Shown in pieces: positions 1-8,661 of a DNA stretch of 43,310 nt (positions are counted from its first letter, which is position 1; every line of letters begins with the position of its first letter). The stretch is from Planctomycetota bacterium (lineage in GTDB: Bacteria; Planctomycetota; PUPC01; JACPCR01), in contig JASLXP010001296.1 in assembly GCA_030740295.1 (NCBI GenBank), forward strand, positions 1 to 43,310, in the 5' to 3' direction. The translations under genes were made by a program, and so were the position numbers. The notes under the pieces are model-generated. The model did not search any database. It was given only the letters and a program-made list of their open reading frames with translations, and had not been told where the DNA came from.

Positions 1-912
1 CCGGAAAAACCGATCCGCAGCCATCTGATTCTCGCCCCGAACAAGCGCACTCACCTTTCCGTGCGCAGAGGCAAATGGATGTTCATCCCCAGCCAGGACA
101 GCGGCGGATTTACCGGAAGGAAGCCGGGAGACCACACCTTCGCCGGGCCGCCGGCGGCCACCTTCGTGGGCTCTGTGAACAGCGACATCGAGAACGGAAA
201 GATCAAACCGGACGCCCCGCCAGCGCAGCTCTACGATCTGGAAAACGACCGACTGCAGACCCGCAACCTTTATCGAGAGCACCCCGAGGTCGTTAAAGAG
301 ATGCGTGCCTTGCTCCAGAGCCAAGCGCCGAAGTCCGACAGTCGCAGCCGCCCTCCGGTGAAGAGTCAGGCGAAGACGAAATACGACCAGTTCAAACCTC
401 TGGGCAATCTCCGTTTCGCGTTCGAGTCGGGCAAACTCGAAGGGTGGACGATCATCGAAGGCGCGGCAGGGCGGCCGGTTTCGGATCATGCGTCTTTGCC
501 GCGCCATAAAAGCAGACCGTACAATCACGAAGGTAAATTCCATCTCTCCACGATCGCCACTGCGGACGGATTCTCCGACAAACAGAAGGTTGTGTTCCAG
601 TCACCGAAGTTTGTCATCCAGGGCGACCGCGCCAGCTTCCTGGCATCGGGCGGCTTTGAACCAGGCACACTCTACGTCGGGCTGCTGGACGCGGACTCGA
701 AAGAAGTCCTGCTGTCCGCCGGCGGCCCCCGAGGCCCCCAGATGATGCGGACGACCTGGGACGTCAGCAAGCTGAAGGGAAAGACCGTGTTTCTTCAGGT
801 CGTCGATCGCAGTATCGCAGGCTGGGGCCACCTGACCTTCGACGATTTTTCCGTCGAAGGAAAACTGCGAACGGACGGCGCGACCAAGTCCGGGCAGGCG
901 AAGCCGCAGTAA
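1..912 (+). CDS. Sulfatase, C-terminal part with an appended beta-sandwich domain (5' end outside window)
   Basis: The reading frame is open from base 1 to the TAA at 910-912, so the start lies upstream of the window. About the first 100 codons match the end of type I sulfatases: a basic stretch around RRGKWMFIP and the typical closing motif LYDLENDRLQTRNL, followed by a helix (HPEVVKEMRALLQ). After a short linker a second domain runs from about codon 135 (FESGKLEGWTIIEG) to about codon 295 (FDDFSVEGK). It is Gly- and Trp-rich and reads as a jelly-roll, carbohydrate-binding-like module. The catalytic formylglycine site would lie upstream and cannot be checked. By family the enzyme would hydrolyse sulfate esters on a glycan outside the cytoplasm. 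The sulfatase assignment is firm; the function of the extra domain is inferred. Confidence 0.8.
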   Translation, partial: PEKPIRSHLILAPNKRTHLSVRRGKWMFIPSQDSGGFTGRKPGDHTFAGPPAATFVGSVNSDIENGKIKPDAPPAQLYDLENDRLQTRNLYREHPEVVKEMRALLQSQAPKSDSRSRPPVKSQAKTKYDQFKPLGNLRFAFESGKLEGWTIIEGAAGRPVSDHASLPRHKSRPYNHEGKFHLSTIATADGFSDKQKVVFQSPKFVIQGDRASFLASGGFEPGTLYVGLLDADSKEVLLSAGGPRGPQMMRTTWDVSKLKGKTVFLQVVDRSIAGWGHLTFDDFSVEGKLRTDGATKSGQAKPQ

Positions 913-920
913 AAAGGAGC

Positions 921-1112
921 GGCGACCTCACTTCCGTGATGGAGGAAAAGGCAATCCGGTTCATGAAGGAGACGCCGATTGAGAAGCCGTTCATGGTCTA
1001 TATGTGCCTGCCGGTACCGCACGGCCAAGGCGAGCGGTGGAATTACCGCGACCCACATTTCAAGCTCGATCCGCCGACCGCTCCGCCACCCAACCCAGAG
1101 ACCATGACTCAG
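921..1112 (+). pseudogene. Internal fragment of a second sulfatase
   Basis: Codons from about 921 give SGDLTSVMEEKAIRFM, then EKPFMVYMCLPVPHG. This is the usual sulfatase pattern of an Asp-Leu-Thr helix followed by the PF-x-Y-PH strand in the middle of the catalytic domain. There is no N-terminus and no Cys-x-Pro-x-Arg site. The similarity stops at the GAGTGAGTCCAC repeat starting at 1113. The frame happens to stay open into the downstream GH43-like gene, so an automatic caller may fuse the two (start 936). I treat it as a remnant because the downstream protein is a complete fold from its own ATG. Confidence 0.6.
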
Positions 1113-1125
1113 GGAGTGAGTCCAC
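1113..1125 (+). repeat. 13-bp direct repeat, left copy
   Basis: GGAGTGAGTCCAC is identical to 2196-2208. It lies where the sulfatase fragment ends. GACTCA at 1106-1111 and TGAGTC at 1117-1122 also form a small inverted repeat here. Confidence 0.7.
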
Positions 1126-1178
1126 TATCATCCTTATATTCACCGCTGACCCGAGCAACACAAACGAGCCAAAGCATA

Positions 1179-2153
1179 ATGACAGACAGTGCCATTCCAT
1201 TTGAAACATTCGCAGGTTTCGAGCGAGTCCCCGGCGCAAACCCTCTCTTCTCCTGTGCGCCTCCTGACTGGGCAGCGGCTGCACACGCCATCGTTGTCGA
1301 CGAGACTGTCCACTATATCTGGGCTCAGAAACGGGCAGATGACTCGTGGGTGCTTATGCACAGTTCAGCTCCGGCGAGCGATCCTTCGGCCATTGAGCAC
1401 GATCCCCGTAATCCCATCGTCGTGCCGGCCGGGGAGGGTGCTTTCGACGACCACGCGGTGGAATACCCCTTTCCCTTCCTGAATCCCGCGCATGGCAGAT
1501 ACTACATGTACTACCTCGGAAAACGGCAGAGGGTGCCGAAACAGACGGGCTTGATGGTCATGGACGGCGATTTCGGCACGTGGCGACGCGTCAGCGATGG
1601 TCCTGTCATTCCGGCCGAATATGAGTATGAAGAAGATGGGTCATCGCATCCCTCGGTGGCTGTTGACGGGGATGTCATCCACATTGTCTATACCGGCGAA
1701 GCGAAGGGGCTCGGTGGCGAGCACCATCCCTACAACAATCCGACCCTCTGTCACGCAACGGCGCCGACGAGCGATCCCGCATGCGTCACCAAAGATGCCG
1801 CCAACCCGGTCTTCAAAGGATCTGGCGAAGCCTGGGACAGATACGGCGTCCGTGAAACAGAGATTCTCAGAGGCCCGAGCTACTTTCACATCTTCTACGG
1901 TGGCTACAACGGCAGCAAATGGCAGCTCGGGCACGTGAGAACCATCGATTTTCGCACGTTTGAGCCAAACCCCGCCAACCCGATTTTCGCTCCCAATGAG
2001 GACCCTGAAGCGTGGGATTCGGGAGAGCTCCTGACGCCTCAGGTGTTTGAGTTGAACGGAGATTACTACATGCTTTACGCCGGTTTGAAAGGCAGAGGAT
2101 GGGGAGGAGATTCGGAATGTGGCAGCGGACTCGCGGTAGCAAGAAAATCTTGA
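1179..2153 (+). CDS. GH43/GH130-like five-bladed beta-propeller protein
   Basis: About 324 residues from the ATG at 1179. The sequence shows the repeated blades of the GH32/43/62/68/130 propeller superfamily: NPLFSCAPPDW at the N-terminus, YYMYYLG, a SHPSVAVDGDVIHIVYTG blade, and near the C-terminus GELLTPQVFELNGDYYMLYAG. Such proteins hydrolyse or phosphorolyse terminal glycosidic bonds; the substrate cannot be read from sequence. Acidic candidates are the Glu in RETEIL and the Glu in SGELLTP. No signal peptide or good ribosome-binding site precedes 1179. A longer in-frame start at 936 exists but would only add the sulfatase scrap. The gene lies between two 13-bp direct repeats, suggesting it arrived as a unit or that deletions on both sides used those repeats. 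Confidence 0.7.
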   Translation: MTDSAIPFETFAGFERVPGANPLFSCAPPDWAAAAHAIVVDETVHYIWAQKRADDSWVLMHSSAPASDPSAIEHDPRNPIVVPAGEGAFDDHAVEYPFPFLNPAHGRYYMYYLGKRQRVPKQTGLMVMDGDFGTWRRVSDGPVIPAEYEYEEDGSSHPSVAVDGDVIHIVYTGEAKGLGGEHHPYNNPTLCHATAPTSDPACVTKDAANPVFKGSGEAWDRYGVRETEILRGPSYFHIFYGGYNGSKWQLGHVRTIDFRTFEPNPANPIFAPNEDPEAWDSGELLTPQVFELNGDYYMLYAGLKGRGWGGDSECGSGLAVARKS

Positions 2154-2167
2154 GGCCCGCAGTCTGT

Positions 2168-2202
2168 TCACTCCGTAAGCAGTTTCAGGGCTCACGGAGT
2201 GA
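2168..2202. terminator. Stem-loop downstream of the GH43-like gene
   Basis: TCACTCCGT at 2168-2176 pairs perfectly with ACGGAGTGA at 2194-2202 across a 17-nt loop, beginning 14 bases after the TGA. There is no T-run, so it may be a rho-independent-like terminator or the palindromic end of a mobile unit. Its right arm overlaps the right copy of the 13-bp repeat. Confidence 0.45.
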
Positions 2203-2208
2203 GTCCAC
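2196..2208 (+). repeat. 13-bp direct repeat, right copy
   Basis: Identical to 1113-1125 (GGAGTGAGTCCAC). The two copies bracket the GH43-like gene at a distance of 1083 bp, start to start. Confidence 0.7.
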
Positions 2209-2280
2209 CACGATGTCGTACATGCTCTTTCTGTTGATCGGATCGATGTCGTCGAAGACTTCGCGCGGCGTCCACCCAAA

Positions 2281-2862
2281 GTGATCATGGGGTCGAAACA
2301 GCAACAGAAATTCGACCAGTTGAAGAAAGCGGCGAAAGACGCCCAAAAGGAGCACGGCAAGAAATCGCCCGAGTACAAGGCAGCGCACGACAAGTTCGTC
2401 GACTACCGCACATACATCAACCAGCTTGATGTGAACAGGAAACTGAAGGAAGAATGGCGAGAGAAGAATCCTGATGTCGCCGACTGGAAACACAGCGCCA
2501 AATTCCCGGACAGCAAGCACACGCTCTTACGCTACAACTGGCAGCAGAAAGACCCGGAGATCATGGTACGCGGCATGGTGTTGGCCGGCGATACGCTGCT
2601 CGCCGCCGGCCCCCCGGATCTCGTCAACGAGCAAGGACTCTACGGCCTGTTCACCGCGAAAGACACGCAGCCGAGACTGCAGAAGCAGCAGGCCGCCTGG
2701 AACGGCGAGCTCGGCGGCTCACTCTGGCTGATCGACACCGCCACCGGCGACCGCAAAGCAACGGTCGAACTTGCCGCCCCGCCAGTCTTCGACGGCATGA
2801 TCGTCGCCAACGGCCAGGTGCTCATCTCGCAAATGAACAAGACGCTGGTGTGTTTTGAGTGA
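2281..2862 (+). pseudogene. C-terminal remnant of a PQQ-type (BamB-like) beta-propeller protein
   Basis: The last 110 codons match the closing blades of large PQQ-like propeller proteins: VRGMVLAGDTLLAAGPPDLV, then GGSLWLIDTATG and PPVFDGMIVANGQVLIS. The first 80 codons are charged and helical (QQKFDQLKKAAKDAQKEHG). There is no signal peptide, no ribosome-binding site before the GTG at 2281 or the ATG at 2287, and only about two blades, far fewer than a closed propeller. I therefore call it a truncated pseudogene. It is separated from the GH43-like gene by the right 13-bp repeat and about 70 bases that I cannot assign. Confidence 0.6.
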
Positions 2863-3053
2863 AAGGCAGGGCGAGGAGGGGGTCGCAGGAATCTAGGATT
2901 TTACTCAGACTGAGCTGAAAAGATTGCCGGGTCCTGGCGCGGCGTTAGCAGAGAAGACCCGGCTAAACCTGCATTATTCTTGAACTGTTCAACATACGAG
3001 TTTGCACATCTTCAGATTCCGCCTTCACGAAGGCGGGCTTACGTTCGTGACCT

Positions 3054-3279
3054 TAGCTGCGGCGTCCCGCCGCAGAAATAATTGAACGGCGGCGAGACGA
3101 CGACGCTACCCGAATATCGTCGGCTTGAAATCGTAGCTGCGGCGTCCCGACGCAGAAATAATTGAACGGCGGCGAGATGCCGCCGCTACCCGAATATCGT
3201 CGGCTTGAAATCGTAGCTGCGGCGTCCCGCCGCAGATTCTCGGCGGCGAGATGCCGCCGCTACATAGTCGCGGCTTGGA
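3054..3279. repeat. 80-bp tandem repeat, 2.8 copies, made of hairpins
   Basis: Units start at 3054, 3134 and 3214. Each opens with TAGCTGCGGCGTCCCGCCGCAG-type sequence, where CTGCGGCG and CGCCGCAG pair across TCC, and continues with a second hairpin of the form GGCGGC-GAGAT-GCCGCC. Units one and two are 80 bp and differ at a few stem positions; the third lacks about 14 bp. This is the main content of the 490-base gap after the PQQ remnant; I see no gene there. Confidence 0.85.
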
Positions 3280-3303
3280 GCGGAGTTACGAAGCAGCAAA
3301 TGA

Positions 3304-3351
3304 GTCGCAAGCTTCCAGCTTGCGATTGAAAATGGCAAGCTGGAGACTTAC
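3304..3351. repeat. Palindromic intergenic element
   Basis: TCGCAAGCT at 3305-3313 pairs perfectly with AGCTTGCGA at 3317-3325, with a TCC loop. It is followed by a further GCAAGCTGGA, so the whole stretch can fold as two alternative hairpins. It lies just upstream of the 1753-residue gene. Confidence 0.65.
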
Positions 3352-3399
3352 ACCTTGGATCCTCGAGAATCACCTGCTATCCGACCGGCGTTCACAATC

Positions 3400-6300
3400 A
3401 TGCTGAAAATGGATACGAAAATGCCTGGCAAACTCATCTGTGGGATGGTGGCTCTGGTGATTCTGGGGCTGTTTGTCTGCGTTGTGGACGCGGCGCCAGG
3501 TAGCGTGAAGAGATCAAAGATTGGCATCTTTCACGAGAAAGGGTTCCCGTCCAAGAGCCCAAGGCCAGTGGCGTGGTACAAGGAAGTTCTCGCAGCAGAA
3601 GGGCTGAACGTCACGATTATTGGGGTGAAAGAGGTGTGCGACACAAAGGCACTTTCCAGAGCGCGCTTTGACACCCTCATCCTGGCCACCGGCGGTTATC
3701 TCCCAATAGACAGCGAATATGCCATCGGCACATTCATGAATGGCGGCGGGAATGTCGTCATCGATGAGAACATGATGATCAGCCGGTGGAGACCACCCGC
3801 GAAGGTAGCCACCGAACACGACAGGTTGCGCAAAGACTTCCTCCAGGGGAAAAACATAGACGAGTACCGCGATTTTGTTCAGGCCCATGGGCTGCGCCAG
3901 AACCACGGCGGAAGTCTCTTCCAATACAGCGAGAAGCTCGATCGGTGGATTACGCCCATCGAGATATTCAGTTACCAGACACAGGGCACTCCGCAGTACT
4001 TCCAGGAGTTTGGGCTGGAGCCCTGGCCTAACCACGGGGAACCGGCGGCGAGCTATTATCTCCGGCCCTTTTCCGATGACCTCAAGCGCAATCAAGCCCT
4101 GGCGGACGCCGGCCTGCTGGAAGGGATGCCCCAGATACTGCCAACCAGGATCGCAACCGATATGGTAAAGGCGGTCGTTCCCCTGCCGGGCTTTCCGCCC
4201 ACCATACCCGTGGTGAAAGCATCATCGGGGAGGGAAGATGGCATGATGCGTTTCAGGCTCGCCGGAGAGAGGGACTACTACCGCGCTGTGCCGTACGCAT
4301 ACCCCAATGACCTGCTCCTGCCGGTCTACGTCTTTGACAAGGTAAGTGGTGGCGCGTATCCGGGCTTCCCCAAAGCGGGAAAGCAGGCGAAGGACCGTGA
4401 CTCGGATTTTTATATCTACCGGTCCCACTCGCCCCTGAAAGTGAAGGGCGGTTCCACCCTGGTGCATTTCGGTGTCGCCGGAGCGCACCTTCTTAAGTCT
4501 GACAGAGGTAAAGAGGTCCTCATCTGTGCCCTCCGCCTGGCGGAATCGATTCTTCCCGGTGAGCGCTCCCCGGAGTTCATCGAGACCTGTAACACCTTCG
4601 AGAATGAGCTGATGGCTTTCTATGGCAAGTCCATCGAGGCACGAGAAACGCTCATGAAGGTCGCCGCGCTCCACCATTACCGGGGAGAGCGACAGGAGCA
4701 GGACGAAGCCCTCAGACTTCTTCGGGAGCAGGAGCGAGTCTTTAAGGAAGTAAGCAATACTGGTGAGCGCCTGCGAGCGATGGCGTTGGAGACCAGGCCG
4801 ATAGGGCATAAGAACCGGCTTGATCTGATCCGCACGTGCCTTCGCTCAGCGAAAGACCTGGAGCGGATGCGACTGAAATATGAAGCGGTCCTCCTGGAGC
4901 ACTGCGAGCCGCCGAAGCCCGTGCCGGTTGAAAACCGCTTCAAGAGAATGAGCTGGGGCTTCGCGAACATTGTCCCACGGGGCATCACGCGCCTTGCAGG
5001 GCTCTATCCAGCAATGAAAAAAATCGGCATGTCCCTCGGGCCTTACTACCACCAGTCGGCGGGCGGATTCCATCGGGCCAAAGAGCTCTTTGAACAGACT
5101 GGAATCAGTACGGGGTACCGCATGTCCTACACAACCAGCGGCCACCCGGCCCAGAGAGCGTTTGATATGGGCATCCTCGACCCGAAAACCGGCACCGTGG
5201 AGACCCGTAAGCGGTCATGGTTCGAGACGCCGAAAGACTGGGAGTTCTATGAGAAAGACGCTGGCTGGTTCCTGAGAGAAGTGAGCAAGAGGCCGGGCAT
5301 AAGCCATGTCATGTTCCTCGGCGAGAGGAACTTCAACTGGAATCTCTGGGGAGAGCGGATGGAGAAGCGATTCCGCAAATACCTCAAGAGGAAATACCTG
5401 ACCATAGACGCGTTGAACGAGCGATGGGATACCCGGCACAAGGAATTTGACGACATCGTGCTGCCGGTGAAGAGACCCGAATCCCGGCCGGAGCACGCCC
5501 TCTGGGAAGATTGGACCAGGTATAGAGAAATCTACCGGATGGAAGAAGAGGTGCTGCCACAGGCGGAGTTGGTAAAGAAGTACGCGCCCAACTTGTTCCC
5601 TCTCACCTACGGCTCATATCACCGGCATGGGGACTACCCGGCCAATGGCATCAATTTCTACGAGCTCGGCAAGGCCTTCAATCCCACTGGCCTCGAGATG
5701 GGGCCCGGCCTCAAGAAGGAGGTTCTGACCGCCGACATCGCGGGATTCTTCCACAGAAATCTGACCAGCGAATGGTCGGCGTTTTACTTCCCGCCGTCGG
5801 CACGGCTGGAAAAGATCAACCTCTTGAAGGAGCAACTCTGGAACGGAGTCGCATGGGGCCAGATTGGCGTGCACACCTTCATGGGATCCATCGCTTGCCA
5901 ACAGTATAGGAACCTGATCGATCCGTACAACAGGATCCTCCCCGTGGGCTGGCAGCTCAGGGAGGTCGACCGGGATTTTCAGAAATTCGATCACATCATT
6001 CTTGACGGCCAGAGGGTGGAGCCGCCGATAAGGATCCTCTATTCGCCCACGACGTTGCGGCACACCTCCTGGCCCGGCATAGAAGGGGACAAGAGCCTGG
6101 AATCGGTCGTGGGGTACTACGGGGCGTTTCTGGCCAATCACACGCCGGCACGCGCCATCGACGAAGGTGCCATTCTGGAAGGACACCTGCCGAGCGCCTG
6201 CCGCCTCCTCATTATTCCTCAAGTGACCTATCTGAACGACGCTCTGTTGCCTCGTATTGAGGAGTTTGTCAGGCGCGGCGGGACCATACTCATCACTCCC

Positions 6301-8661
6301 GACTCCGGCCGGTTCAATCAGTACGGAGAGGAACTGAACTCCCTGATGGCTCTGGCAGGTGTCGCCCCCGTGACAGTCAAGGACTCCACGGTTTCCCTTG
6401 ATGAAGGGAAGTCATTGCCTTTTGTCACTTACAAGAAAGCAGCGCGATCCCTGTCGGTCCTCTTCCCGGAGGAGACTGATGTGGTCCTGCGATTCAAGGA
6501 CGGACAGCCGGCTGTCACGCGGAGCAGGTGCGGAAAGGGATCCGTCATTGTGAGCGGCGTCCCTTTCGGTCGAAGCTACTACGGCGAATGGAAGGGCGCG
6601 GCGGGCGTCGCGCTTCCCTTTCTGAACGCCGTCCTTGATGCGGCCGGCATCGAGCGGGAATACTCCTGTTCGGACAGGGAGATTGTCGTGAGGCCGTGGC
6701 AGTATGAAGGCACGAGGTACCTCGTCCTCGCTAGCCGCACCAGAAAGGGGCTCGTCAGGAAGGTCTCCCCGGACGGCGGCTTTCCTTTCCGTCGCCAGCC
6801 GTTGATGGCGCCGTTCACTTTGCGAATCAGGGGGAAATGGCGGGTGAAAGATTATCTGCTTGGCGTGGAGCTGCCGGCGGAGTCGGACGGGCAGTTCACA
6901 GTCGTCTCCGGCCTCATCCCCGCGCCGGGAGGAGGCGTGTACGAACTTCAGGGAGCAGAAAAGCAGACGCTTGCGACGTCTCCTGCAAAGATGCCGTTAC
7001 CAACCGGCCCGCCTCTGGTGACGGCCAGGAAGAAACACCTCACCCTCCCCTTCCGCGGCAGGCTGTTCGCTGAGTCCGGACAGATCATGTTGGGGGACTA
7101 TCGCCTCAGCATGAACGTCGATGCCCGAGGCGGGGTCTGGGGAGGAGATTTCTACCTGCAGGTTTCACACCGCGGAGAAAAAATCCGGAAGCTCTGCAGG
7201 GCGGCCGAGACGATCGAATTTCCCTTCCTGAAGAAAAAATTGAACGTGGTCTGCCAGCATGTGAGTGCCGTCATGCCGGTGAGCATTGAGGCTGCCTTCA
7301 CGGAGGAGGCCCGGGCCCCTATTCGGCACGATTGTGTTCTCAGGGAGGAAACCTGGCTGGGGCAGAAGAGCATCGTGCTCCAAAACGGCTATCTCACCGT
7401 CAGGATTCTCCCCGGGCTCGGTGGCAGGATCATCCAGTTCATTTCACGTGTTGACGAGGCCAACCACATGTTCAGTAACGAGAGGCTGATTGCCCAGGGA
7501 TCGGGCGACACCTGGGTCGACTTCGGCGGCATGGAAGAGAACGCCGGGAGCTGGCCGGGCTACTTCTGGGATGCGCCGTTTGAATATAAGATCACCAAGA
7601 ACTCTCCGGATGAATTGGAGGTGGTCCTGCTCCGAACGAAGTCTCAAAAGAACAAGCCCTATGCCCTGGAGAAAGTCTATACGCTGAAGAAGGGCCTGGT
7701 GAAGCTGATGGTACGAAACAGGATGTTCAACGGCAGAGAGGGCAAGGATTCGCTCAAGCTTCGGACGCACCCGGCAATGTCCGTGGGAGGTGACGTATCG
7801 CCGTCGGACACGTTCTTCTACCCCATTGGACAGGCTGCGAAGGCCGTCTCCTACTCCGCCAATCGGGACCAGGCCTTCTCGAATGAAGGCGCCTGGCTCG
7901 CCGTTTTCGACAGAGACAGGAAGAAGGGGGTGGTCCAGGAGTTCGCCAGGGAACGCGTCGGTGAGCTTTACATGTACATGGGAAAGGACTCCTACAACTT
8001 CGAGGCAACGACTGTTCCACACGAGGTGGCCCCCGGCGCGTATCTCGAATTCGATTATGGGCTCGGCATCCTTCAGGGAATGTCGGGAATATCCGGTTTC
8101 GGTAAAGACGTCGGAGTCAACATCGTGCTCGACGGCGGCGGTGTTTACGGGAGCAACAGCGATCTGGGGTTCACCATAGAAATCGGTTCTCTTTCTCCTG
8201 TGGCGGTAGCCGTAACGGTAAGCATCGAGAGCGAGAAGGGAAAGACGGCTGACGTCCCTGGCTTCATCCTGGAGTTGGCGCCGGAATCGCCCGGCATCAG
8301 ATCACTGAAGTGGAACACGGGCGACCTTCCGGATGGAAAGTACTTCGTGTCGGTGAGGTGCCGTGACACAGCGAAAAGTGAAATCGTTACCGCCAGGAAA
8401 CAATTCGCGCTTGCCGGCCAGAAGCAGGAGCTGTTGTCGAAACGGCTTGCCGGGTTCCGGAAGGAACTGGAAAAGGCGAAGGGACTCTATGCCCGAGACA
8501 GAAATGTGAAACTGAAGCAGCGGATCTCGAGAAGCGCCATCCTGTTGCATCGTTTGGAGGAGGCGATACAGAAGAACGAGACCGGCAAGGTAAAGGAATG
8601 GATGGGACTTCTTGAGGCCCTCCTTGAAGATAACCAATCAGATCGAGGAGGACGGAAATGA
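3400..8661 (+). CDS. Giant secreted GH42-like protein with a C-terminal mutarotase-like domain
   Basis: 1753 residues from the ATG at 3400. An earlier TTG at 3355 would spoil the signal peptide (hydrophobic LICGMVALVILGLFVCVV, cleavage near DAAPG). Order of parts: a flavodoxin/GATase-like N-terminal domain (about 40-130); a helical segment (about 415-515); a GH42-type TIM barrel (about 516-870); a beta-galactosidase trimerisation-like domain (about 876-980, RGGTILITPDSG); beta-sandwich linkers; an aldose-epimerase-like domain (about 1312-1620, TVRILPGLGGRI); and a C-terminal helical pair. The barrel has the family's hallmark stretch KYLTIDALNERWDT after FLGERNF. Glu642 there is the probable acid/base and Glu791 (LTSEWSAF) a candidate nucleophile. 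By family it acts on beta-linked galactosides or similar sugars; the true substrate is unknown. It is the first gene of a three-gene operon, with its stop overlapping the next start. Confidence 0.75.
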   Translation: MLKMDTKMPGKLICGMVALVILGLFVCVVDAAPGSVKRSKIGIFHEKGFPSKSPRPVAWYKEVLAAEGLNVTIIGVKEVCDTKALSRARFDTLILATGGYLPIDSEYAIGTFMNGGGNVVIDENMMISRWRPPAKVATEHDRLRKDFLQGKNIDEYRDFVQAHGLRQNHGGSLFQYSEKLDRWITPIEIFSYQTQGTPQYFQEFGLEPWPNHGEPAASYYLRPFSDDLKRNQALADAGLLEGMPQILPTRIATDMVKAVVPLPGFPPTIPVVKASSGREDGMMRFRLAGERDYYRAVPYAYPNDLLLPVYVFDKVSGGAYPGFPKAGKQAKDRDSDFYIYRSHSPLKVKGGSTLVHFGVAGAHLLKSDRGKEVLICALRLAESILPGERSPEFIETCNTFENELMAFYGKSIEARETLMKVAALHHYRGERQEQDEALRLLREQERVFKEVSNTGERLRAMALETRPIGHKNRLDLIRTCLRSAKDLERMRLKYEAVLLEHCEPPKPVPVENRFKRMSWGFANIVPRGITRLAGLYPAMKKIGMSLGPYYHQSAGGFHRAKELFEQTGISTGYRMSYTTSGHPAQRAFDMGILDPKTGTVETRKRSWFETPKDWEFYEKDAGWFLREVSKRPGISHVMFLGERNFNWNLWGERMEKRFRKYLKRKYLTIDALNERWDTRHKEFDDIVLPVKRPESRPEHALWEDWTRYREIYRMEEEVLPQAELVKKYAPNLFPLTYGSYHRHGDYPANGINFYELGKAFNPTGLEMGPGLKKEVLTADIAGFFHRNLTSEWSAFYFPPSARLEKINLLKEQLWNGVAWGQIGVHTFMGSIACQQYRNLIDPYNRILPVGWQLREVDRDFQKFDHIILDGQRVEPPIRILYSPTTLRHTSWPGIEGDKSLESVVGYYGAFLANHTPARAIDEGAILEGHLPSACRLLIIPQVTYLNDALLPRIEEFVRRGGTILITPDSGRFNQYGEELNSLMALAGVAPVTVKDSTVSLDEGKSLPFVTYKKAARSLSVLFPEETDVVLRFKDGQPAVTRSRCGKGSVIVSGVPFGRSYYGEWKGAAGVALPFLNAVLDAAGIEREYSCSDREIVVRPWQYEGTRYLVLASRTRKGLVRKVSPDGGFPFRRQPLMAPFTLRIRGKWRVKDYLLGVELPAESDGQFTVVSGLIPAPGGGVYELQGAEKQTLATSPAKMPLPTGPPLVTARKKHLTLPFRGRLFAESGQIMLGDYRLSMNVDARGGVWGGDFYLQVSHRGEKIRKLCRAAETIEFPFLKKKLNVVCQHVSAVMPVSIEAAFTEEARAPIRHDCVLREETWLGQKSIVLQNGYLTVRILPGLGGRIIQFISRVDEANHMFSNERLIAQGSGDTWVDFGGMEENAGSWPGYFWDAPFEYKITKNSPDELEVVLLRTKSQKNKPYALEKVYTLKKGLVKLMVRNRMFNGREGKDSLKLRTHPAMSVGGDVSPSDTFFYPIGQAAKAVSYSANRDQAFSNEGAWLAVFDRDRKKGVVQEFARERVGELYMYMGKDSYNFEATTVPHEVAPGAYLEFDYGLGILQGMSGISGFGKDVGVNIVLDGGGVYGSNSDLGFTIEIGSLSPVAVAVTVSIESEKGKTADVPGFILELAPESPGIRSLKWNTGDLPDGKYFVSVRCRDTAKSEIVTARKQFALAGQKQELLSKRLAGFRKELEKAKGLYARDRNVKLKQRISRSAILLHRLEEAIQKNETGKVKEWMGLLEALLEDNQSDRGGRK

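Noticed and set aside
936..2153. A single sulfatase-GH43 fusion protein starting at 936
   Set aside because: The first 60 codons are only a mid-domain sulfatase piece, 20 further codons are non-homologous, and the GH43-like fold is complete from 1179. The open frame looks accidental.
1106..2208. Integron gene cassette with attC site
   Set aside because: The edge hairpin lacks the GTTRRRY/RYYYAAC core sites and no integrase is visible; direct repeats alone do not show integron origin.
2209..2280. Minus-strand piece reading FGWTPREVFDDIDPINRKS
   Set aside because: It reads like protein, but I cannot name a family and there is no start or stop context, so it is left unannotated.
3054..3279. 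CRISPR array
   Set aside because: 80-bp units are repeated head to tail with no unique spacers, and there are no cas genes.
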